From positions 68,543,190-68,607,189 of the forward strand of contig NC_134097.1 of assembly GCF_000715075.1 (NCBI RefSeq): a stretch of 64,000 nucleotides of DNA, read 5' to 3'. Of this stretch, positions 1-10,587 are shown in pieces. The DNA comes from Nicotiana tabacum (lineage: Eukaryota; Streptophyta; Magnoliopsida; Solanales; Solanaceae). The notes under the pieces were generated by a model, which was given only the letters and a program-made list of their open reading frames with translations, did no database searches and was not told where the DNA came from. Each line of letters opens with the position of its first letter. Position 1 is the stretch's first letter. The position numbers were made by a program, and so were the translations under genes.

Positions 1-1316
1 CCCGCATTATACTGGTGGGCGACCTAGAACTTAAATGTATTCCCGCATTATACTGGTGGGCGACCTAGAACTTAAAATGTATTCCCGCATTATACTGGTG
101 GGCGACCTAGAACTTAAAAGTATTCCCGCATTATACTGGTGGGCGACCTAGAACTTAAAAGTATTCCCGCATTATACTGGTGGGCGACCTAGAACTTAAA
201 TGTATTCCCGCATTATACTGGTGGGCGACCTAGAACTTAAATGTATTCCCGCATTATACTGGTGGGCGACCTAGAACTTAAAAGTATTCCCGCATTATAC
301 TGGTGGGCGACCTAGAACTTAAAAGTATTCCCGCATTATACTGGTGGACGACCTAGAAATTAAAAGTATTCCCGCATTATACTGGTGGGCGACCTAGAAC
401 TTAAAAGTATTCCCGCATTATACTGGTGGGCGACCTAGAACTTAAAAGTATTCCCGCATTATACTGGTGGGCGACCTAGAACTTAAAAGTATTCCCGCAT
501 TATACTGGTGGGCGACCTAGAACTTAAATGTATTCCCGCATTATACTGGTGGGCGACCTAGAACTTAAAATGTATTCCCGCATTATAACTGGTGGGCGAC
601 CTAGAACTTAAAAGTATTCCCGCATTATACTGGTGGGCGACCTAGAACTTAAAAGTATTCCCGCATTATACTGGTGGGCGACCTAGAACTTAAATGTATT
701 CCCGCATTATACTGGTGGGCGACCTAGAACTTAAAAGTATTCCCGCATTATACTGGTGGACGACCTAGAACTTAAATGTATTCCCGCATTATACTGGTGG
801 GCGACCTAGAACTTAAAAGTATTCCCGCATTATACTGGTGGGCGACCTAGAACTTAAAAGTATTCCCGCATTATACTGGTGGGCGACCTAGAACTTAAAA
901 GTATTCCCGCATTATACTGGTGGGCGACCTAGAACTTAAAAGTATTCCCGCATTATACTGGTGGGCGACCTAGAACTTAAAATGTATTCCCGCATTATAC
1001 TGGTGGGCGACCTAGAACTTAAAAGTATTCCCGCATTATACTGGTGGGCGACCTAGAACTTAAAAGTATTCCCGCATTATACTGGTGGGCGACCTAGAAC
1101 TTAAAAGTATTCCCGCATTATACTGGTGGGCGACCTAGAACTAAAAAGTATTCCCGCATTATACTGGTGGGCGACCTAGAACTTAAAAGTATTCCCGCAT
1201 TATACTGGTGGGCGACCTAGAACTTAAATGTATTCCCGCATTATACTGGTGGGCGACCTAGAACTTAAATGTATTCCCGCATTATACTGGTGGGCGACCT
1301 AGAACTTAAAAGTATT
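1..1316 (-). repeat. 32-copy 41 bp tandem array in the Ogre 3' UTR
   Basis: Units beginning CCCGCATTATACTGGTGGGC recur every 41 bases, with four 42-base units; the last starts at 1276. Copies are nearly identical. The commonest variation is one A/T position near the unit end, plus rare G-to-A changes around 346 and 758. The array probably continues left of the window. It lies between the integrase stop and the expected 3' LTR, where Tat/Ogre elements are known to carry variable tandem repeats. The high uniformity implies recent expansion or homogenisation. Confidence 0.95.
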
Positions 1317-2697
1317 GAAAATTGCTTCCCCATTCTTCCGAGAAAATTTTCGACAATCGGCAGAAAATTTTCTGCCCCGGTTTTGGTGACTTCCCTGGCG
1401 TTGCATCTCGCTGTCATCATCAATCCTTTGTTTTCCTGCAGCAGACAGAAGGATTTAATTAGTTTTCATCGTGGTGGTAGAGGGTGCCTTTCTGGCGAGC
1501 AATTTTTCTCTCTTCCTCTTTTCTTGCTCTTTGTCCCCATAATTGGTTGGCGGGCAAAGTTGCCTGTTGGGGGTCTCTAGCCTGCTGGGGATTGGTTTTC
1601 AATTTATCCCCTTTTCTGCTTTCTCTTTAAACACATGATGTGGGAGTCTGCTTCTAACTCCCGAAACCACTCCCTTTGGAGCTTACTTCTTCCAAAATTT
1701 CCGGGCACAATCACTGCATTGCCCGGGACCGGCCTTTAAGACTGTTTGTATTATCCTGCATTGGATGAATTCCCCTTCGGTTTCTGGTAGTAAGCTTTGA
1801 AAAATCCTTTCAAGACACATTTTAGGGAAAGAAATAAAAGATATGGAAAGGAGAAAATCTTTCTGAACTAATATTTTTTGTGGGAGGAGACAATCAAAAG
1901 AACTTATTTGGAGGACATGACTGGTCCCCGTGATCATGACGTGCACCATAGATTCCCGACCCAGTCTATTTGTATCAATCGATTTGCCGGATGGTCTGAC
2001 TTGCTGGGGATGATAAATGACTGTCCATGCTATTGCAAATGTGGTAGCTTTTGTTGACTCGTCTTGTCGCCTCATAGTGCCCTTCGAGGGGTTTTCACTA
2101 ATGAGACTCTCTCTTTTCTCTCATCTCCCGGCGCCTTATGGTGCCTGTGAAGGTTTTCACCGATAAGACTCTCTCATTTTATTTCTTTCGAGGATTCGGG
2201 GCGTTGTAGATACGACCCTCTCTTCTGGAGATTCCTTTGACTATCAATTCATTCCCAGTCTTACGATCCTCTTCTTTGCTGGGGATTGGTGTATTATTCT
2301 CGGTCTTATTCGCCTGACTCGACATCTCTTGAACATTGATCGGGAGGTCTTTTGGACGTTGATGTTGGTTTTGGTGCGGAGTTAAAGAAAGGTTATGAAA
2401 AATGAAAATAATTTGATGGGTGGTGCGCTACAACTTTTGGAATCAAATCTTTGTTGGAACTTAAAACATAACCTCTGCCCCAGTTTTCTTGCTTGGGGAA
2501 TTTATTTTTTATACTTATGTTGCGTTATGTGCGTTACGCACGCTGTGCCTATTATGCACACTATTATGCATCCTACATTTACTATGATGCATACTATGAC
2601 CGAGCCGTGAGGCGCCTACGTATCCTCTTTGAGGAATCAGGTCAAACGTAGTTCCCACGGTTTTGTATTTCTTTATGATTTCATCTTCTTCTTTTTT

Positions 2698-2729
<32 letters not shown>

Positions 2730-2928
2730 TCATTTTCTTTCTCTTTTCTTTTTCTCTTTTTCCATGTCTTTTCCATTAGTGATTCCAAAAGAGGGGTATG
2801 AAAGAATTTCTTAAGGCTCAAAGGGGGAAGCAAGGGTTAAAAGTGTTTGGATAGAAGAAAGAATTGCCTCCGTCATCTCATTATCCAACAAACGCCAAAT
2901 ACAAACAAATAAATCATAATTAAAGAAA
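1317..2928 (-). other. Ogre 3' untranslated region without a gene
   Basis: Non-coding sequence between the pol stop and the 41 bp array. It holds two diverged copies of a segment of about 55 bp at about 2078-2172 (each with a TTTTCAC...AAGACTCTCTC core), a pyrimidine tract of roughly 95 bases at 2668-2762, and at 2614-2657 a motif that recurs before gag at 10350-10397. Open frames here are short and lack recognisable domains. Confidence 0.8.
2668..2762. repeat. polypyrimidine tract (T/C on the plus strand)
   Basis: Almost pure T with scattered C. On the element's coding strand it is a long A/G tract. It is several hundred bases short of where the 3' LTR must lie, so it is not the terminal polypurine tract itself. 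Confidence 0.8.
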
Positions 2929-5900
2929 TTACGCATAATATCTCTTGACTGCATCTGAATTGATAGCCATGTCGACACATCTACCCTCGACATCTGTCAA
3001 ACACAAAGCACCGTTGGACAATACTTTGGTCACGATATAAGGCCCTTGCCAATTTGGGGCGAATTTGCCTTTTGCCTCGACCTGATGTGGGAGGATCTTA
3101 TTCAATACCAGCTGTCCTACTTCAAACTTCCTGGGGCGCACCTTCTTATTATATGCTCTTGCCATTCTCTTCTGGTACAGCTGACCATGGCACACTGCTG
3201 CCAATCTTTTCTCATCTATCAGGCTCAACTGTTCCAATCGAGTTTTGACCCATTCATCATCATCAATCCCGGCTTCAGCGACAATTCGGAGGGACGGAAT
3301 TTCGACCTCCACTGGTATCACGGCCTCAGTTCCATACACCAACAAATAAGGAGTTGTGCCTATGGAAGTCCGGACGGTAGTGCGGTACCCCAACAAGGCA
3401 AAGGGTAATTTCTCGTGCCATTGTCTGGACCCTTCCACCATTTTTCGCAGTATCTTCTTGATATTCTTATTGGCCGCTTCGACTGCTCCATTCGCCTTGG
3501 GATGATATGGGGTGGAATTGCGGTGTGTAATCTTGAATTGTTGGCATACCTCTTTCATCAGGCTGCTATTAAGATTCGCACCGTTATCCGTGATGATCAC
3601 TTTTGGGATCCCAAATCTGCAGATGATATGGGAGTGAACAAAGTCCACCACTGCCTTCTTGGTTACTGATTTGAAGGTTTTAGCCTCAACCCATTTGGTG
3701 AAGTAATCAATGGTCACTAGGATGAACCTATGACCGTTGGATGCTGCTGGCTCGATGGGCCCAATGACATCCATGCCCCATGCCACAAACGGCCAGGGTA
3801 CTGACATCGTATGTAACTCTGTTGGCAGAGAATGAATCAAATCCCCATGTATCTGGCATTGATGGCATTTCCTCACAAAAGTGATGCAATCGTGTTCCAT
3901 GGTGAGCCAATAACACCCTGTTCGAAGGATCTTTCTTGCCAATACATATCCGCTCATGTGCGGTCCGCAAACTCCCGCATGTACCTCTGCCATAACCGTC
4001 ATTGCTTGACTGGCATCTATGCATCTCAACAATCCCAAATCCGGGGTTCTTTTGTACAATACTCCTCCACTGAGGAAGAAGCCATTCGACAAACGCCGAA
4101 GGGCTCTTTTTTGGTCTCCAGAGGCATGTTCTGGATATATCCCCATTCTGAGGTATTCCTTGATATCATGAAACCAGGGTTTGCCATCTGCTTCTTCTTC
4201 TATGGCATTGCAGTAGGCGTGCTGATCACGGACCTGGATGTGTAGAGGATCAACATACATTTTGTCAGGATGGTGCAGCATTGATGCTAAGGTGGCCAAA
4301 GCATCCGCAACCTCGTTGTGAACTCTAGGGATGTGTTTGAACTTCACCGATCGAAATTGCTTGCTCAGATCATGCAAGCATTGTCGGTATGGTACGAGTT
4401 TTAGATCTCGTGTTTCCCATTCTCCCTGAATTTGATGTATCAAGAGGTCCGAGTCTCCCAAGACCAAGACGTCTTGGACATCCATGTCGGCAGCCAGGCG
4501 CAGACCCAGAATGCAAGCCTCATACTCGGCCATATTATTGGTGCAATAGAAGCGTAGTTGAGCCGTAACAGGATAATGCCGTCCTGTTTCAGAAATGAGT
4601 ACTGCTCCTATTCCAACCCCTTTTGCGTTTGCAGCTCCATCGAAGAAAAGCTTCCAACCCGGTTCCTCAGGTAATTCCAAATCAGTCGTATGCATCACCT
4701 CTTCGTCAGGAAAATACGTTCTTAAGGGCTCGTATTTTTCATCAACGGGATTCTCTGCCAAATGGTCTGCCAGTGCCTTGGCTTTCATGGCCGTCCTCGT
4801 TACGTAGATGATATCAAATTCTGTGAGCAGAATTTGCCATTTTGCCAACCTTCCCGTGGGCATAGGTTTCTGAAAGATATACTTCAATGGGTCCAAACGG
4901 GATATGAGATAAGTAGTATACGAAGACAGGTAATGCTTCAACTTCTGAGCTACCCAAGTTAAGGCACAACATGTTTTCTCGAGTTGAGTGTACTTAACCT
5001 CATGTACTGTGAATTTCTTGCTAAGATAGTAGATGGCTTGCTCCTTCCTTCCTGTGTCATCGTGTTGCCCCAATACACAACCAAATGAATCTTCCAAGAC
5101 CGTCAGGTAAAGAATTAGGGGCTTCCCGGGCTTAGGCGGGACCAATACGGGTGGATTAGACAGATACCCTTTGATTTGGTCGAAAGCCTCCTGACACTCT
5201 GCCGTCCAACCTACTACAGCATCCTTTCTCAGCAGCCGAAATATGGGCTCACAAGTTGCTGTGAGTTGAGCGATGAACCGGCTGATGTAATTGAGTCTAC
5301 CCAGCAAACTCATTACCTCTGTTTTGTTCCTTGGCGGTGGCAGATCTCGGATGGATTCAATTTTGGATGGGTCTAACTCAATCCCCCGTCGACTGACGAT
5401 GAATCCTAGCAACTTTCCTGATGGAACCCCGAATGCGCATTTGGCCGGGTTAAGCTTGATATCATACCTCCGGAGTCTTTGGAAAAATCTCCTTAGGTCT
5501 GCTACATGGTCCTCCTGACGCCAAGATTTGATGATCACGTCATCGACGTACACCTCTATTTCTTTGTGTATCATGTCATGAAACACAGCAGTCATTGCTC
5601 GCATGTACGTCGCCCCGGCGTTCTTCAACCCGAACGGCATTACCCGATAGCAGTAGGTTCCCCATGGCGTAATAAACGCTGTCTTCTCAGCATCCTCTTC
5701 GTCCATTAGGATCTGATGATAACCCGCATAGCAATCCACAAAGGATCCGATCTCGTGCCCAGCGCAATTATCGATCAGGATATGAATGTTGGGTAACGGA
5801 AAATTGTCCTTGGGACTTGCTTTGTTGAGGTTGCGGTAGTCGACGCACACCCTGATTTTTCCATCCTTCTTTGGGACTGGCACCACATTGGCCAACCACT

Positions 5901-6406
5901 CGGGATATCGAGTGACCCGAATGACCTTTGATTGCAACTGCTTAATCACTTCTTCTTTGATCTTTACACTCATTTCTGTTTTAAATTTCCTTAGCTTTTG
6001 CTTGACCGGAGGGTATGCCGGGTCAGTGGGTAATTTGTGAACCACTAAATTGGTGCTTAATCCGGGCATATCATCGTAGGACCATGCAAAAACATCTTTG
6101 AATTCCATGAGGGTTTTGATCAATTCTTTTCTGACACTCGGCTCAATGTGGATGCTAATTTTGGTCTCTTGGACGTTGTCATCGTCTCCTAGATTCATAG
6201 CCTCAGTGTCATTTAGGTTAGGCTTGGGTTTCTCTTCAAATTGGCACAGCTCCCGGTTTATCTCTTCGAAGGCTTCACCTTCATCACATTCGGATTCACC
6301 ATCGCAAACGACCTCTTGCACCATTGAGTCAGATTCAGATTGATTTATTAGACTAGGTCGAAGATCCGCTGTGCATGCCATGTCATTAGAACCAGTAAAA
6401 AGAGAA
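2929..6406 (-). CDS. Ogre pol exon: RT, RNase H, archaeal-type RNase H, integrase
   Basis: An uninterrupted frame (1173 codons if read from the ATG at 6450). Reverse transcriptase comes first, with the YVDD catalytic box near 5530-5550. A first RNase H region follows (about 5200-4760), then a second, archaeal-type RNase H (about 4690-4290) starting at FFDGAANAKG and keeping acidic residues down to the ADALA segment. Integrase has a His/Cys zinc-binding region ending CHQC (about 3990-3850), a catalytic core with MDVIG, TDNG and AVEAANK supplying D, D and E, and a C-terminal WQGPY segment. All key residues are present. I start it at the inferred splice acceptor (6406), because the upstream codons look like a splice-site pyrimidine tract rather than protein. 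It makes and integrates element cDNA. Confidence 0.92.
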
Positions 6407-6585
6407 CTGTTCAGGAAGAAAAAGAACAAAACAAAATTAAAATGGGACAAAAGAAAAGAGCTCCATTAAACTTGCGGGATAAAAGGGTTCACACTTTTAC
6501 AGAAACGAAAGTAAAATTTGGATTACACCCTTGAATAATCCGATCAAACAAACAAACAAACAAAACATTAATCAAAGCCTACTAC
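6407..6585 (-). other. probable 179 bp intron between protease and RT
   Basis: On the minus strand a GT (6585-6584) follows TCTTG, two codons before the gag-protease stop. A pyrimidine-rich tract ending GAACAG finishes at 6407, just before the conserved part of pol. Removing the segment leaves matching phases (two codon bases before, one after) and bypasses the TAG stop at 6582-6584. An intron at this point is established for Ogre elements; the exact sites here are inferred. Confidence 0.7.
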
Positions 6586-9500
6586 CAAGACTCCCCTCGG
6601 ACAGGAAGAGGAGTAACCGTCCAATTGTTGGTCTTGGCCTCAGGCCCCACAAATTGTATCTCTGCTCTGCTGGAACCTTCTCCAGCTTCCACCATACTGA
6701 CATCCGCGAATAGTCTCTCAAAACTCTGATTCAGGTCTTCATTTATACCGATCAAAGGTCCTCGAATCTTTGGGATCGCTGACCCCTTGGCACTTGCTTT
6801 AACAAAAGACCTTGAGAGGCGTGGCACTGGTTTAGGCAGAAACCAGACCCTCTTCTTCATTTTTCGCGCTTGCTTCCTGTCTGCTGCGGTTGGTTTGAAC
6901 CCCAATCTGAAAGTTTCCAGATTTCTAGGAAGGGAGACAGGTTGGACTATCCCTTGAAGCTCGACTCCCAGGCCTTTTCCCGGTACAAATCCATTACCCA
7001 GCATTTCCGAGACCATCATGACTGTCGCGGCAGCTACCCTAGGGTGCGGGATGATTTCTCCTTCAGAAATTTTGTTGGCCGACCCTGTATCGAGAATCTG
7101 GTAGACCCAAGGACCTTTGTCATCAGTGGTCTCTATGAAAGGCACAATGGTTCCGCCCATGGTGCATGTTGTATCCTCGCCATGTAACACGACCTCTTGT
7201 CTTTCCCACTCGAACTTCACCGTATGATGTAGGGTGGAAGGCACCGCTTTGGCTGCATGAATCCAGGGTCGTCCTAACAGCAGATTGTAAGAAACTGTGG
7301 CATCTAACACCTGGAATTCCATGGTAAACAGGACTGGACCGATGGTCAGTTCAAGCACAACATCACCCACAGTGGCTGTTTCGTTTCCGTCAAACCCTCG
7401 GACACAGATGCTATTCTCCCGGATTCTTCGACGGTCGATTTTTAATTGGTCCAGGGTGGATAATGGACAAATATTGGCGCTTGAGCCGTTATCCACCAAT
7501 ACTCGAGTTACCACCGAGTCTTCACATTTGACAGCTAGGTATAGAGCTTTGTTATGCTCTGTACCTTCCACCGGCAGGTCATCATCTGAGAATGTTACCC
7601 TGTTCACCTCGAAGATCTTGCTGGCAATGGTTTCCAAGTGGTTTACAGAAATCTCACTGGGTACATGAGCCTCGTTCAATATCTTCAACAGGGCCCGACG
7701 ATGCTCCTCAGAATGGATCAGCAACGACAACAGTGAGATCTGGGCCGGTGTTTTTCTCAGCTGTTCGACCACAGAATAGTCATGTACTTTCATCTTCCTC
7801 AGGAATTCTTCAGCCTCTTCTTCGGATACTGGCTTCTTGGTTGCCACTGGGTTGGTTTTTCTTAGCTCCACCGGAGCAAAACATCGACCTGATCGAGTCA
7901 GCCCTTGCGCTTCACAACTGACTTCTTCCACCTGTTTTCCTTGGTACGTCACCACTGCCTTTTCATATTTCCAAGGCACCGCCCTGCTGTCAATCATTGG
8001 CAGTTGGACCACAGGCTTTATGGTCACCCGTTCTCTACATACCCCTTTCAACACGACTACTGGTGTGGGCAGGATCCCTGGTATTACCAACTTGCTTGGC
8101 TCGGGTTTGCTTGCTATGATGGACGGGCTCTTCCCCAATATCACTACCGGTTTGACGCCTTCTCCCTGCGACTGTACACTTGTTCCTCCACTGGTTAAGA
8201 CTTCTTTCGGGGCGGCTTGGATCATCATCACTGTTTGTGAGGGTTTTCTTAATTCTCCTCCCTCACACATCAACTCAATCATGTGAGTTTCGTGGTGCGC
8301 TGGCAGTGGGTTTTGGTTGATGTTAGGAGCCTCCGGTGTCTGGACCTCGATCTTATTGGTGTCAATAAGATCCTGTATGGCATGCCTTAACTTCCAGCAT
8401 TTCTCGGTATCGTGCCCGAGCATCCCTGAACAGTATTCACAACTGATTGAACGATCCAAATTCTGAGGTGGGGGATTTGGTTCCCGAGTGTGGACAAGAC
8501 TAACCAAACCCAATTGCCGCAGCTTGTGGAACAAAGCGGTGTAGGTTTCTCCCAGCTCTGTGAAGGTTCTTTGCTTCCGCAACCTGTCATTCCTAGCATC
8601 TGGATTTCCCCGGAAGCCTGCCCCTGAAGGGTTTCTATATGCCCTTGGTGGAGGGTAGGTGTTTTGTGGTGGTGCATATATGTTCTGGGGAGCCGGTGCG
8701 CGCCATTGTGGGCGAACCGGAGGCTGAGTGTATACCTGGGCTTAGTGTACGGAACAATGTGGTTCTCGAGGTGGATAGAAATTTTGTGGTGGGTTGTATG
8801 GGTAGTTTGACCTGTGAGGCCTGGGTTGGTTGTAGTGCGGCCTGCCAGCCCTGGACCAACTGCCTGCCTCGATCGTGGCAACCTCTTCTTTCTTTCTTCT
8901 CAGCGCACCTCCCGTGCCGCTTTGAATCGCCTGGGTTGTGGCCTTGAGTGCCGAATAGTTCAAGATCTTGTCCGACCTCAAACCTTCTTCTATCATGACC
9001 CCTATTTTGACCACCTCGTTGAAAGATTTTCCAACCGTTGTCACCAAGTGACCAAAGTAGGTTGGATCCAATGTCTGCAAAAAATAGTCCACCATCTCTC
9101 CCTCTCTCATGGGAGGATCGACTCTGGCTGCTTGTTCTCTCCAGCGGAACCCGAACTCGCGAAAACTTTCCCCGGGTTTCTTCCCAGTTCTCAATAACGT
9201 GAGACGGTCAGGGACTATCTCCAGATTGTATTGGAAATGACCTGCAAAAGCCTGCGCCAGGTCATCCCACGTGTACCACCTGCTGAAATCCTGCCTGGTA
9301 TACCATTCTAGTGCAAATCCGCTCAGGCTTTGGCCGAAATAAGCTATCAAAAGCTCGTCCTTGCCTCCTGCCCCTCTCATTTTACTACAGAATCCCCGCA
9401 AATGTGCCATGGGATCACCGTGCCCTTCATATAAATCAAACTTGGGCATCTTGAACCCAGCCGGGAGTTGGATATCCGGGAAAGGGCACAGATCTTTGTA

Positions 9501-10040
9501 TGCCACGCTGACTTGATTGCCCAGCCCGTGCAAGTTCCTGAAGGATTGCTCCAGGCTTTTGAACTTTCTCAACACTTCATCCTGTTCAGGGGCCTTAGTC
9601 GGTTTTTCAGTCTATGCCGGCACTTCCAAATGTGGATTGTAAGCTTGCGGCTCGGGTGCATGGAATGTAGGCTCAGGGGGATAGTATTGTGTATCGTGAG
9701 CCTGAAACAATGGCTCACTGGTCGTTCTCTGCAAAGGAGCTGATGTAGGCCCCACAAAAATGGGAATATTGGGTGTTGGGAGAGGTTGATGGGGTGGTGG
9801 AGCTTGGGAATCATGAGGGCTTCTTTCTTGATGATAGAGGGGATTTGGGCGGCTTGTGGAAGGGCCAGAGTGAGGGTACTCCGGCATGTGTCCCAGTGTT
9901 TCAGGACTCTTTTGTGTTTTGGCTAGGGCTAGTTGCATTGCATTCATTTCTAGTCCCATCCTTTCAATCTTTTCCATTGCTTCTTTTAACAACTGGCTCA
10001 TCGGCCTTTCTTCCTCATTGCTATTCTCCGAAGTAGTCAT
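6582..10040 (-). pseudogene. Ogre gag-protease frame with two in-frame stops
   Basis: One frame runs from the ATG at 10040 to the TAG at 6582, broken by TAG at 9612-9614 and TAA at 8742-8744. The N-terminal 142 residues hold a short helical start and a proline-rich stretch. A retrotransposon capsid region follows (about 9575-8900), then a Cys/His knuckle CEYCSGMLGHDTEKC (8441-8397, spacing C2C5H4C). The aspartic protease active site DNGSSANIC is at about 7498-7465. A G-patch-like segment with GNGFVPGKGLG is at about 7020-6900, near the C-terminus. The frame should supply capsid, nucleocapsid and protease. The stops would cut the product before the capsid and again before the knuckle, so this copy needs help in trans or readthrough. 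Residues flanking both stops look normal, so the damage seems recent. Confidence 0.88.
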
Positions 10041-10587
10041 GTTTGTTGCTACCGGTCCTTTGGATATGGTTTGGTATGAATGTGTTGCCAGAATTCTTTA
10101 ACAACTAACTGTCTGGTATCAGACAACAACAAACTTTGTTAGTGTTAGAGCTTAACAGATTTGATCATAACACATAGAGGATGCAATGCACCTAGGCAGT
10201 TAACCGTTTCTACATGCTTTGCTTCAAACAACATGCGTCATCCCGGCTTGCTCATTCGTCTCTTTAAAGTATTTTGCGAAACCCTGCGTTTTATTTTATT
10301 TTACAATCTTTTCTTTATTTATTAAAAGCGGTCGAATCTTATGGGGATTGCCTACGTATCACGTCCCCGCGTGAATCAGACCAGGCGTAGTTCTGCCTTA
10401 AAGTAAAGAAACACGCAATTCTTGTGAAATCATTCAATTCATTCTCAAAATTTTGCTATTACAAATTACATCAAGCAAGGAATAGCAATAGTACAGACTC
10501 CATAGTTCTTAACCCGTTTTGACCAAAAGAAAGGAAACCAACATATGGAAAAGCGACAAAGCCAAATAAACAGGACTCAACCAAAGA
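10041..10587 (-). other. Ogre ORF1-gag spacer carrying a duplicated motif
   Basis: No credible ORF. At 10350-10397 it contains GCCTACGTATC followed by GTGAATCAGACC and GCGTAGTTC, matching the arrangement at 2614-2657 in the 3' UTR. Sequence between the conserved blocks differs, which suggests the blocks themselves are under constraint. Confidence 0.75.

Noticed and set aside
1..1316. Evenly spaced array resembling a CRISPR locus
   Set aside because: The whole 41 bp unit is repeated with no unique spacers, there are no cas genes, and the setting is a plant retrotransposon 3' UTR.
1269..1580. 103-codon plus-strand frame at the end of the array
   Set aside because: It starts inside the tandem repeat, runs through non-coding 3' UTR and shows no domain.
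3832..4245. 137-codon and other long plus-strand frames over the Ogre pol and ORF1
   Set aside because: They are antisense shadows of the intact minus-strand domains, with no similarity of their own.
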